A DNA stretch of 64,000 nucleotides, taken from an uncultured Eubacteriales bacterium (GTDB lineage Bacteria > Bacillota > Clostridia > Oscillospirales > CAG-272). Below the pieces are notes generated by a model. That model searched no databases, was not told the origin of the DNA, and saw nothing but the letters and a program-made list of their open reading frames with translations. The stretch covers positions 4,294 through 68,293 of the forward strand of contig CAKSZH010000013.1 in NCBI GenBank assembly GCA_934525675.1, given 5' to 3'. Each line of letters starts with the position of its first letter. Positions within the stretch are counted from its first letter, which is position 1. The position numbers and the translations under genes are program-made. Shown piece by piece: positions 1-6,803 of the stretch.

Positions 1-265
1 CCGTATGGCCATGTTCCGCGCTCTTCCCTTTCGTTTTCCCCGGAGTATGAAATGTGGATTCAGCCAACCCGAAGAGAGAAAACAAAGAATAGACAGACAA
101 AAGAATCGGCACCGACAAAAAGCCCCACACGAATGGATTCCTCAGGCACAATAACAAAATCACAATCGCAACAACAGAAAAGAGGAACAACCCAAGATAC
201 CGTACTGCCGGCGACGTATCCCGGTCAGATACAGTGGCACCACAAACCGCGACACAGATTGGTAT
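1..265 (-). CDS. Partial small membrane protein, cut by window edge
   Basis: On the minus strand a frame stays open from about 265 to the left edge and encodes a hydrophobic protein with two membrane helices (including YLGLFLFSVVAIVILLL) and then a polar Thr/Gly/His-rich stretch. It follows an immunity-like gene in the array. Its first codons lie in a segment duplicated at about 3.46 kb. There the same frame starts with ATG (MPISIAVCGATVSDRD) but hits a stop after 22 codons. In this copy the matching start codon is ATA, so the start is unclear or lost. It could be a second membrane immunity protein or a decayed one. Function unknown. Confidence 0.35.
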   Translation of the reverse strand, partial: MPICVAVCGATVSDRDTSPAVRYLGLFLFSVVAIVILLLCLRNPFVWGFLSVPILLSVYSLFSLFGLAESTFHTPGKTKGKSAEHGHT

Positions 266-812
266 AACGCATATTCACATTTACACAGCGGAATGATAAA
301 ATTCGTTTTCTCCCAAATGGTTTTCAATGGAACGCCATTTAAGCCTTGCGGCACAAATCAGAGTACCCGTATAATCCTCCAAATTGGATTCTGATACATT
401 GCCGCAGTCACACCAATAAATACTTCCATCCTTCATAAACATTGTTGAATCTGATATTTCGCAGGTGTAATTCTCATCGGCAGGAAAGAACTTGGCGTAT
501 TTCAGTCCCTGAAACTCCATCTCTATCATAGAATCCTTCTCATATTGCCGTTGAATCAGAACTTTCAGCACTCTCTGATTGTTCAACGGAAACATGGAAA
601 GATTCACGTCCACATACGCCCCGCTTACATAGCGCATTTCTTTGATGCAGCTATCGTGAAAGCCGCATACTCTTTCCATAAACCTCAATATCTCATCGTT
701 AGTACTGATTTTCTCCCACATATAACGCTCTCTTTCTGTAATCGTCCAAACATCACACCCACACCCGTTCCAGATGGTCCGGACAAGAAGTCTGCAACAA
801 CACCAATTCCCG
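195..812. repeat. Segmental duplication, copy A
   Basis: This stretch matches 3462-4089 closely. It covers the region after the immunity gene, the immunity gene itself (281-721) and the last 20 or so codons of the preceding toxin tip. Outside these limits the two places differ completely. Confidence 0.85.
281..721 (-). CDS. Rhs-associated immunity-like protein, copy A
   Basis: A 146-residue soluble protein, probably the immunity partner of the decayed toxin just upstream. The start MWEKISTNDEIL is chosen because the copy at 3546-3986 begins identically and an AGAAAGAGAG ribosome binding site precedes it. An upstream ATG would run into the toxin remnant. By eye it differs from the 3546-3986 copy at 11 of 146 positions. 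A segment around residues 20-40 (GFHDSCIKEMRYVSGAYVDVNL) follows an HDxxI then hydrophobic-strand pattern also visible in the immunity-like protein at 6420-6788, so the two may share a fold. No enzymatic motif is seen. The immunity role is inferred from position. Confidence 0.7.
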   Translation of the reverse strand: MWEKISTNDEILRFMERVCGFHDSCIKEMRYVSGAYVDVNLSMFPLNNQRVLKVLIQRQYEKDSMIEMEFQGLKYAKFFPADENYTCEISDSTMFMKDGSIYWCDCGNVSESNLEDYTGTLICAARLKWRSIENHLGENEFYHSAV

Positions 813-1358
813 CGCAATACCTGCATCAACATCATACGAAAGCAGTTCGTCCCCGATCCCGAGATTCCCGGCATCATCCGCATTGATGAATATTCCTACA
901 TACGAATCATAATATCTGGACTGGAGGTAATAGAGATTTGTCTCGTTGTCCAGATAATACCCCCGATACCGGAATGGGTTCATCGTGCCGATGCCGTTTA
1001 CATTCGTCAGGACAGTGCAGTTACCCCAGGCATCGTAACAATAGTTGGCAACCTTCGTTCCTGCTTCGTTGTAGATCGCAACAATGTTGCCGAAAACGTC
1101 CTTCTCGTACAGATAATAATCGAACTGTTTATCTGCGTAGGACGAGTTGCGGTACATCATGCCCATCGGAAGCCCATCATCGTCGTAGAAGTACACGAGC
1201 AGCTGATTGCCCCATTCCTCCGCTACGATCCGGTCGCCGTCCAGCGAATAGGTGTGCGTAACGCCGTCCACCGTCTTGGTCAGGCGGAGCCCCTGATCGT
1301 TATAGGTGAAGGAAAGCGTTTTGCCGTTCGCCGTCGCGGTTGCAAGCTGTCTGCCGTG
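747..1358 (-). pseudogene. Orphan Rhs cassette 6, toxin tip decayed
   Basis: An Rhs core fragment beginning at the GRQLATATANG segment and running through the Rhs-associated core (YLQSRYYDSYVG, with an unusual G-I-F in place of G-R-F). After DELLSY the reading frame leaves the usual core. The last 20 or so residues of the toxin tip encoded by the cassette at 4007-4999 (GIGVVADFLSGPSG) are present but in another frame, and most of the tip is deleted. The 5' edge of core similarity falls at the same core position as in the 4007-5068 cassette. The cassette therefore appears to be a degraded relative of that one whose immunity gene (281-721) survives. Confidence 0.8.
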
Positions 1359-1381
1359 CTTTAGAAATAAAATAATTTGAG

Positions 1382-1423
1382 AGGATTGGGCTATGCTCAA
1401 ATTAATGGAACATAGCCAATCCT
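1382..1423. repeat. Stem-loop at orphan cassette 6 joint
   Basis: Inverted repeat with arms 1382-1395 and 1411-1423 (13 pairs, one bulged G at 1390, 15-nt loop), between the metallopeptidase-like gene and the start of the Rhs core fragment. Read on the minus strand it is followed by a T-rich run, so it could end the upstream transcript. Confidence 0.6.
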
Positions 1424-1463
1424 GTACGCTTTGTTTTACTTAGTTCAAATAATTAAAAAGCTG

Positions 1464-1940
1464 TTATGGATGTTCTCTTGTCCCGGCATATGCCCTTAAG
1501 ATGGTGTCTGCGCATCGGCTTGCCTGCCTCTCCTCTTTCTCTTCCGAGTCGTTTGTTGCCCTGACCCATTGGAAATAATGCGTCAGTTCGTGAGCAATTG
1601 AACAAAGAATACCGGCAAGCGCATTATCCTTTCCGTGTTTATTACAAGCCAAAAGATAATTTCCTTTTGAGACCCGGATACGGGGATACTCCATTCTGTC
1701 ATACGGTTCATAAAAAATCGCGCTGACCCGTTCACCGTCTGACGCAACAATATACTCTGTGTTCTTGAGATACATCGTCACCCGGATGGGAAAAACGTAT
1801 TGCCCTCTTAACCAGTGACAAAACTCCTTGCAGGCGCGCTTTACTTCGTCGTCCACCAAAGAATCAATTTTTAAATAGAGTCCCGATTTCACATCTTTGT
1901 CCGAATAATAATTAATCATTTGGGGTCTTAACCAAATCAT
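1464..1940 (-). CDS. Small HExxH protein beside orphan toxin
   Basis: A protein of 158 residues (151 if it starts at the internal ATG at 1919). Near the C-terminus is HELTHYFQW, a zinc-metallopeptidase HExxH motif in a hydrophobic helix (ILCSIAHELTHYFQW). It is followed after about 15 residues by EERQASRCA, which could supply the third zinc ligand. No signal peptide or membrane helix is seen. It lies 31 bp after the stop of the toxin tip at 1972-2607, in the slot normally held by the immunity gene. It could be an immunity protein that cleaves or sequesters the toxin, an independent toxin, or a fold without catalysis. Neither candidate start has a strong ribosome binding site. Confidence 0.6.
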   Translation of the reverse strand: MIWLRPQMINYYSDKDVKSGLYLKIDSLVDDEVKRACKEFCHWLRGQYVFPIRVTMYLKNTEYIVASDGERVSAIFYEPYDRMEYPRIRVSKGNYLLACNKHGKDNALAGILCSIAHELTHYFQWVRATNDSEEKEERQASRCADTILRAYAGTREHP

Positions 1941-1971
1941 ATGCCGCTATTCTTTCACACTTTTTAATAAA

Positions 1972-2607
1972 TTATTTGAATTTTCTATGATCTCGACTAG
2001 GAGTATGATGCTTGGGTGGTTTGACTCTTTTGTTCGGATTTGGATTCCATTTCTTTCTGTCTTTTTTCTTCTTTTCTTTCTTTTCTCGATTCTGCTTTTT
2101 TTGTCCCGGTCGTTTGTACGGGTCAGGGTCATAAGATTCGGAAAAGGTTAACTGATCATCAACAGTATCAAGTAAGAACGCCGAACCTATAGATATCCCC
2201 GCAACAATCGTCGCAGTTAAACCAACACTTGTCACCAGTGCAGTGGCAGCAGATGTACTGACTATTCCAACCCCAACAGCAGCCAAAGCGGGTGCAGCTA
2301 CCCCGGCTGTCAAAATAACCGCTGCCGTTGCCGCAACCGTCAGGGCTACAATACCCGTTACAATCAAGGCGGTCTGAAAAATATCTTTCCATCCCCAAGT
2401 CCCTTCGGGGTCAATATACATGACCGGGTTATTTGCACAATACGAGAATAAGTTGTAACTTAATAACTCATTTTCGCCTTCGCCCAAATAATTGCTATCA
2501 TCCGCATTGATGAATCTTCCCACATAGGAATCGTAGTATCTGGATTGCAGATAGTAGAGATTCGTTTCCGTGTCCAGATAATACCCTCTGTACCGGAACG
2601 GATTCAT
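1972..2607 (-). CDS. Orphan Rhs cassette 5: core end plus basic toxin tip
   Basis: A 211-residue open frame starting at MNPFRYRGYYLD, the end of the Rhs-associated core, and continuing through ANNPVMYIDPEGTW into a unique tip. The tip has an Ala/Val-rich hydrophobic segment (residues about 70-140) and then a strongly basic tail with a Lys/Arg/Glu run and a KHHTPSRDH motif at the very end. The basic His-containing tail suggests a nucleic-acid-targeting toxin, but no family is recognised. The frame lacks a secretion signal and has no clear ribosome binding site, so it is probably silent unless recombined into the complete rhs gene. Upstream core sequence (2608-2880) is present but separated by an in-frame stop. 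Confidence 0.7.
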   Translation of the reverse strand: MNPFRYRGYYLDTETNLYYLQSRYYDSYVGRFINADDSNYLGEGENELLSYNLFSYCANNPVMYIDPEGTWGWKDIFQTALIVTGIVALTVAATAAVILTAGVAAPALAAVGVGIVSTSAATALVTSVGLTATIVAGISIGSAFLLDTVDDQLTFSESYDPDPYKRPGQKKQNREKKEKKKKDRKKWNPNPNKRVKPPKHHTPSRDHRKFK

Positions 2608-2880
2608 TGTGCCGATACCGTTGGTATTCGTCAGAACAGTGCAGTTGCCCCCCGACGAAGTCGGATCGCGTCAGTAGCAGTAACTTGCAACTTTGGTGCC
2701 GCTTGCGTTGTAGATTGCAAGGATGTTGCCGAACACGTCCTTCTCGTACAGATAATAATCGAACTGTTTATCTGCGTAGGACGAGTTGCGGTACATCATG
2801 CCCATCGGAAGCCCATCATCGTCGTAGAAGTACACGAGCAACTGGTTGCCCCATTCCTCCGCGACGATCCGGTCGCCGTC
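2608..2880 (-). pseudogene. Broken Rhs core piece of cassette 5
   Basis: Rhs core (from about DGDRIVAEEWGNQ to SGTKVATYCY) interrupted at 2671-2673 by an in-frame TGA, 22 codons before MNPF. At the lesion the codons for CYDAWGNC are replaced by a longer block containing the small palindrome CCGACGAAGTCGG (2652-2664). The same replacement and stop occur in the cassette at 6111-6381. Confidence 0.8.
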
Positions 2881-2902
2881 CCCCGCCGGTTACCCGGCGG
2901 GG
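2881..2902. repeat. GC-rich palindrome at cassette 5 joint
   Basis: Perfect 9-bp arms CCCCGCCGG (2881-2889) and CCGGCGGGG (2894-2902) with loop TTAC. Rhs core similarity ends exactly at this palindrome. Nearly the same palindrome bounds the core at 6382-6405. Confidence 0.85.
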
Positions 2903-2932
2903 AAAACAAAGCACTCAATTACTTTCGTTGAC

Positions 2933-3373
2933 TCAGTCGACAAATTGATAAGGGATTCCGTTCTCGCGGCACCAATTCTCAAGCACCTGTCGGCAATATT
3001 TATCTTTATACTTTCCCCACTCATCCAATGGATCGTTGACTTCTGTATACATCAATAACGCCATGGTATAACAATAAGCTTGTTTTTTCCAATGCGTCAG
3101 CATGAAGTCGATCTGCTTTTCGACGCGCGGTCCTTGTTTTTTGATAAATTCCTTTTCAATCGGTACCATATCAGTTCTGGGAAATTCAATATATACTCCG
3201 CTTTGTTCAATTTCCGAAACGTTTTCATACCCCATTGTTTGAATCAAGGTATCGGTATCATATAATTGATAGTCATTCCAACAAAACCACCAACGGGTCA
3301 AATTGGGTGTATTTACATCCGGATATTTTTCGACAAGCCATAAGAGTTTCCAATCTATTTTTAAAACACTCAT
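2933..3373 (-). CDS. Immunity-like protein next to a toxin-tail remnant
   Basis: A protein of 146 residues from the ATG at 3373 (MSVLKIDWKLLWLVEKYPD), Trp- and Tyr-rich, with no membrane segment and no recognised family. The start is supported by a TAATG overlap with the stop of the toxin-tail remnant immediately upstream (3373-3462), an arrangement typical of coupled toxin-immunity pairs. A TTG start at 3397 is possible but less likely. The cognate toxin survives only as about 29 codons, so this is an orphan immunity gene kept after toxin loss. The immunity role is inferred from position. Confidence 0.65.
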   Translation of the reverse strand: MSVLKIDWKLLWLVEKYPDVNTPNLTRWWFCWNDYQLYDTDTLIQTMGYENVSEIEQSGVYIEFPRTDMVPIEKEFIKKQGPRVEKQIDFMLTHWKKQAYCYTMALLMYTEVNDPLDEWGKYKDKYCRQVLENWCRENGIPYQFVD

Positions 3374-3462
3374 TAATAAACAGGACCCCCATACCAAATA
3401 TGATAATGCTCATCCTTACTACAGTGGTAATGCCCGAATTGTCCGGAACCATGCCATTCTGT
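3373..3462 (-). pseudogene. C-terminal remnant of a lost toxin tip
   Basis: On the minus strand about 29 codons read TEWHGSGQFGHYHCSKDE, then HYHIWYGGPVY and a stop. The frame is closed upstream in the fused duplicated segment, so only the toxin end remains. Repeated His residues (HYH twice) suggest a metal-dependent active site in the original toxin. Its stop codon overlaps the start of the immunity-like gene at 2933-3373. Confidence 0.6.
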
Positions 3463-4089
3463 TACCGTACTGCCGGCGACGTATCCCGGTCAGATACAGT
3501 GGCACCACAAACCGCGATACTGATTGGCATTGCTCATATTCACATTTACACAGCGGAATGATAAAATTCGTTTTCTCCCAAATGGTTCTCAATGGAACGC
3601 CATTTCAGTTTCGAGGCACATATCAAGGTACCCGTATAATCCTCCAAATCGGATTCCGATACATTGCCGCAATCACACCAGTAAATATTTCCGTCCTTTA
3701 TCAGCATGGTTGAATCTGATATTTCGCAGGTGTAATTTTCATCTGTGGGAAAGAGCTTGGCGTATTTCAGTCCCTGAAACTCCATCTCTATCATAGAGTC
3801 CTTCTCATATTGCCGTTGAATCAGAACTCTTAGCACTCTGCGGTTATTCAACGGGAACATGGAAAGATTCACGTCCACATACGCCCCGCTTACATAGCGC
3901 ATTTCTTTGATGCAGCTATCGTGAAAACCGCATACTCTTTCCATAAACGTCAATATCTCATCGTTAGTACTGATTTTCTCCCACATATAACGCTCTCTTT
4001 CTGTAATTATCCAAACATCAAACTTAAGCCCTTTCCAATACCAGCTCCTAACGGTCCGAACAAGAAATCATCAACAACACCAATTCCCG
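3462..4089. repeat. Segmental duplication, copy B
   Basis: Partner of 195-812. The left breakpoint fuses the duplicated segment to the toxin-tail remnant. The right end runs into the intact toxin tip of cassette 4. Confidence 0.85.
3546..3986 (-). CDS. Rhs-associated immunity-like protein, copy B
   Basis: A 146-residue soluble protein directly after the toxin tip that ends at 4007, and therefore its probable immunity partner. The start MWEKISTNDEIL has an AGAAAGAGAG ribosome binding site. It is about 92 percent identical to the protein at 281-721. Changes are scattered and mostly conservative (R/K, F/L, A/S, N/D), and neither copy is frameshifted, which suggests both are or were recently under selection. 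No known domain was recognised. It could give cross-protection if copy A still neutralises the same toxin. Confidence 0.7.
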   Translation of the reverse strand: MWEKISTNDEILTFMERVCGFHDSCIKEMRYVSGAYVDVNLSMFPLNNRRVLRVLIQRQYEKDSMIEMEFQGLKYAKLFPTDENYTCEISDSTMLIKDGNIYWCDCGNVSESDLEDYTGTLICASKLKWRSIENHLGENEFYHSAV

Positions 4090-4999
4090 TAGCATCATCT
4101 GCGGCTACAACAACGATTCCAATTACACAAACCGTTACTAAAACTGCGCCTGCAACAGGTTCCCAACTGATGTTGTATGCCGGACCTCTAACGCCATTTT
4201 CCCAATCATGACTATGACCGCCATTTGGATCGTGTGGATGTTTATCCGGTCTACCATGGTCATCATGGTCATAATCGTGCTCCGGGGTGCCATCCGGGCC
4301 ATAAGTTCTTGTATCACCATTGGGGGCGATGTATGTACTTCCGGGGTCCCCGGTGTATGGGCGTCGATTTGCATCGTGCGAAGATGCATTGACCACATAT
4401 CGTTGTTTTGAGAAGGAAAAGAATTTCTTTGCTGGTTGTGAAATATTATTAATTATCCAATTAACAGTTGTTCCTATCCATTGCGACCGGTTTCCGGAAG
4501 GATCGGATGTATTCACGGGATCGTTTATACAATATGCAAACATATTGCATCTTAAAGTATTACTGCCACCTCCGGATATTTTATTGCCCGTATTGATGAA
4601 CCTGCCCGTATACGCGTCGTAGTATCTGGATTGGAGATAGTACAGATTTGTTTCCGTGTCGAGATAATACCCTCTGTACCGGAAGGGATTCATTGTGCCG
4701 ATGCCGTTGACATTCGTCAGGACGGTACAGTTGCCCCATGCGTCATAGCAATAACTTGCAACCTTGGTTCCGCTCGCGTTGTAGATTGCGAGGATATTGC
4801 CGAACACGTCCTTCTCGTACAGATAATAATCGAACTGTTTATCTGCGTAGGACGAGTTGCGGTACATCATACCCATCGGGAGACCCGCGTCGTCGTAGAA
4901 GTACACGAGCAACTGATTGCCCCATTCCTCCGCGACGATCCGGTCGCCGTCAAGCGAATAGGTGTGCGTGACGCCGTCCACCGTCTTGGTCAGGCGCAT
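4007..4999 (-). CDS. Orphan Rhs cassette 4 with His/Asp-rich toxin tip
   Basis: An Rhs core fragment with a unique tip. The first ATG is at 4999, but core similarity stays open upstream to about 5068 (GRQLATATANG). The Rhs-associated core (YLQSRYYDAYTGRFIN) passes through CINDPVNTSDPSGN into a tip that holds GDPGSTYIAPNGDTRTYGPD followed by a cluster of His and Asp residues (EHDYDHDDHG, HPHDPNGGHSHDW), which looks like a metal-binding catalytic site, and then a hydrophobic Gly/Val-rich end. The toxin family is not recognised. There is no signal peptide or promoter, so it is probably a silent donor cassette. Its immunity partner is at 3546-3986. Confidence 0.7.
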   Translation of the reverse strand: MRLTKTVDGVTHTYSLDGDRIVAEEWGNQLLVYFYDDAGLPMGMMYRNSSYADKQFDYYLYEKDVFGNILAIYNASGTKVASYCYDAWGNCTVLTNVNGIGTMNPFRYRGYYLDTETNLYYLQSRYYDAYTGRFINTGNKISGGGSNTLRCNMFAYCINDPVNTSDPSGNRSQWIGTTVNWIINNISQPAKKFFSFSKQRYVVNASSHDANRRPYTGDPGSTYIAPNGDTRTYGPDGTPEHDYDHDDHGRPDKHPHDPNGGHSHDWENGVRGPAYNISWEPVAGAVLVTVCVIGIVVVAADDATGIGVVDDFLFGPLGAGIGKGLSLMFG

Positions 5000-5090
5000 G
5001 CCCTGGTCGTTATAGGTGAACGAAAGCGATTTGCCGTTCGCTGTCGCGGTTGCAAGCTGTCTGCCGTGCTGCCAGATGAAAATTTGACAC

Positions 5091-5125
5091 TTCCCGATCC
5101 CACGAAAAAATCGCGAGATCGGGAA
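5091..5125. repeat. Stem-loop at cassette 4 joint
   Basis: Arms TTCCCGATC (5091-5099) and GATCGGGAA (5117-5125), a perfect 9-bp stem with a 17-nt loop. It lies between the membrane immunity gene (stop at 5134) and the start of Rhs core similarity (about 5068). No T-run follows on the minus strand. Confidence 0.65.
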
Positions 5126-5133
5126 TACTCACA

Positions 5134-5415
5134 TTAGATAAAATGCGTAATCAGCCCCCACACGCCGAACGCAAAAAAGAATGTAGCAATAACCACACAT
5201 AACTTTCGATACGTTTCGGGCTTCCCACGTGCATGAAAATACAGCTTTGACGGGGAGTTGATGCGTGTCTTTTTCAACGCAAATTTCTCCTCAATCAAGA
5301 AGATCATTGCAAACAAAAAGCCGCCCATTCCCGCGCCTTCTTGAACAACACAGGAAGAGATAAACAAAATCAAAGAAATCGCAAAAATCGCTATCCATAC
5401 ATTTCTTTGATTCAA
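5134..5415 (-). CDS. Small membrane immunity-like protein
   Basis: A 93-residue protein with two or three predicted membrane helices (WIAIFAISLILFISS, GGFLFAMIFLI, VVIATFFFAFGVWGLI) and a basic loop between them. It starts just after the toxin tip that stops at 5418. Its GGGGG-type ribosome binding site lies inside the last toxin codons, so the pair is tightly coupled. A membrane immunity protein would fit a toxin that acts on or passes through the membrane. No family is recognised. Confidence 0.65.
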   Translation of the reverse strand: MNQRNVWIAIFAISLILFISSCVVQEGAGMGGFLFAMIFLIEEKFALKKTRINSPSKLYFHARGKPETYRKLCVVIATFFFAFGVWGLITHFI

Positions 5416-5417
5416 TG

Positions 5418-6110
5418 TTACTGCCCCCTTCTTTTCCGGAAATACTCATAAAAGTCCCTAACCATTCCCGATATAGAAACAGAATAGTCGTAATGATACC
5501 CAATAACATATGCTTCTGCCCAAGAACCAGAGAACCCCACATCAAAATACGAAGGCTCTCCCCTTTCTTGCCCTACCGTATTATTCTCAAAAGTATTACT
5601 ACAAGGCCCGACCGAAACATTACCGACCGAAACATTCAAAGCGAAGCGCCCAGGGTGACCTATACGAAATTCTCCGTTCTTAAACTGAATACCTACAATA
5701 TCCGCTCGAGTAATTGCCTCAACACTAACTACATCATTAATGCCTCCAGCATAACCCATTCCTATACAAATACCCGCACTTATCCAATGTTTGATAATAT
5801 CTTTTGCATCATTCATAAACTCCGCCACTTGCTCCGCAGTTTGACAAACATTATTCCAGAAATTTTTTGCCTTGTCTACGAATTTGTCCAACCATTTAGG
5901 CCATGTTCCCGTCGGATCATACCCCATAACCGGGTTATTCGCGCAGTAACCGAAGAGATTGTAGGAGAGCAATTCATCCCCGATTCCGAGATTTCCGGCA
6001 TCATCCGCATTGATGAATCTGCCAGTATACGAATCGTAGTATCTGGACTGGAGATAGTACAGATTTGTTTCCGTATCCAGATAGTATCCGCGATACCGGA
6101 ACGGGTTCAT
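5418..6110 (-). CDS. Orphan Rhs cassette 3: core end plus unique tip
   Basis: A 230-residue open frame starting at MNPFRYRGYYLD. After the core motif ANNPVMGYDPTGTW comes a tip that begins with an amphipathic, helix-rich part (WLDKFVDKAKNFWNNVCQ) and continues with a Gly/Ser/Val-rich, beta-looking part (FALNVSVGNVSVGPCS). It ends in an Arg/Lys-rich tail. No nuclease or protease signature was recognised. There is no secretion signal. Upstream core sequence is broken by the same stop as in cassette 5. The immunity partner is probably the membrane protein at 5134-5415. Confidence 0.65.
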   Translation of the reverse strand: MNPFRYRGYYLDTETNLYYLQSRYYDSYTGRFINADDAGNLGIGDELLSYNLFGYCANNPVMGYDPTGTWPKWLDKFVDKAKNFWNNVCQTAEQVAEFMNDAKDIIKHWISAGICIGMGYAGGINDVVSVEAITRADIVGIQFKNGEFRIGHPGRFALNVSVGNVSVGPCSNTFENNTVGQERGEPSYFDVGFSGSWAEAYVIGYHYDYSVSISGMVRDFYEYFRKRRGQ

Positions 6111-6381
6111 CGTGCCGATACCGCTGGTGTTTGTCAGGACAGTGCAGTTGCCCCCCGACGAAGTCGGATCGCGTCAATAGCAGTAGCTTGCAACTTTGGT
6201 GCCGTTTGCGTTGTAGATTGCGATGATGTTGCCGAAAACGTCCTTCTCGTACAGGTAATAATCGAACTGTTTATCTGCGTAGGACGAATTGCGGTACATC
6301 ATGCCCATCGGGAGACCCGCGTCGTCGTAGAAGTACACGAGCAACTGATTGCCCCATTCCTCCGCGACGATCCGGTCGCCG
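6111..6381 (-). pseudogene. Broken Rhs core piece of cassette 3
   Basis: Rhs core from about DGDRIVAEE to SYCY, with an in-frame TGA at 6174-6176 caused by the same replacement block (palindrome CCGACGAAGTCGG at 6155-6167) found in cassette 5. The stop is again 22 codons before MNPF. The right edge of similarity is the palindrome at 6382-6405. Confidence 0.8.
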
Positions 6382-6405
6382 CCCCCGCCGGTTACCCGGC
6401 GGGGG
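6382..6405. repeat. GC-rich palindrome at cassette 3 joint
   Basis: Perfect 10-bp arms CCCCCGCCGG (6382-6391) and CCGGCGGGGG (6396-6405), loop TTAC. It is the same palindrome as at 2881-2902, placed at the same point of the Rhs core. Confidence 0.85.
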
Positions 6406-6419
6406 AAGAAAGCACAAAA

Positions 6420-6788
6420 TCAAATTGGAGTGTTTTCAAACGATACGGTTTTGGCTCCAATTAATAACTCATCCGCAGATAACATTTGAAATAGCAAATA
6501 CAGTGGTACCTCGTTTGGATTGTCATAATTCACATCCTCACCCTGAACACCATCTTCCACGGTTAACGAAAGAACGGTGCCACTGTCCCCATATTCCCCG
6601 CCATGTCGATACTGAATGGTCACAATGTCCTCAAACCGAATTAAAATTCTCACATTCTGTACCGCATTAAGCAATTCCATGATTAGGGTTGCGTTATGAA
6701 ATCTATATCCAATCATCTCTGCGTCGTGAACCTGACTGTAATACAATTGTTCCCGCAGTGCATCTATATTGGAAATACTAAACTTCAT
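6420..6788 (-). CDS. Immunity-like protein of cassette 2
   Basis: A 122-residue soluble acidic protein. The ATG at 6788 (MKFSISNIDALREQLYYS) is preferred because AAGAGGTG lies at a good distance upstream. ATG 6797 and GTG 6800 are too close to it. Residues about 17-40 (YSQVHDAEMIGYRFHNATLI) resemble the HDxxI segment of the immunity proteins at 281-721 and 3546-3986, suggesting a shared small alpha/beta immunity fold. It lies 15 bp after the toxin at 6804-7982, which is probably its cognate. No catalytic motif was seen. Confidence 0.65.
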   Translation of the reverse strand: MKFSISNIDALREQLYYSQVHDAEMIGYRFHNATLIMELLNAVQNVRILIRFEDIVTIQYRHGGEYGDSGTVLSLTVEDGVQGEDVNYDNPNEVPLYLLFQMLSADELLIGAKTVSFENTPI

Positions 6789-6803
6789 CAAACTCATCAC
6801 CTC

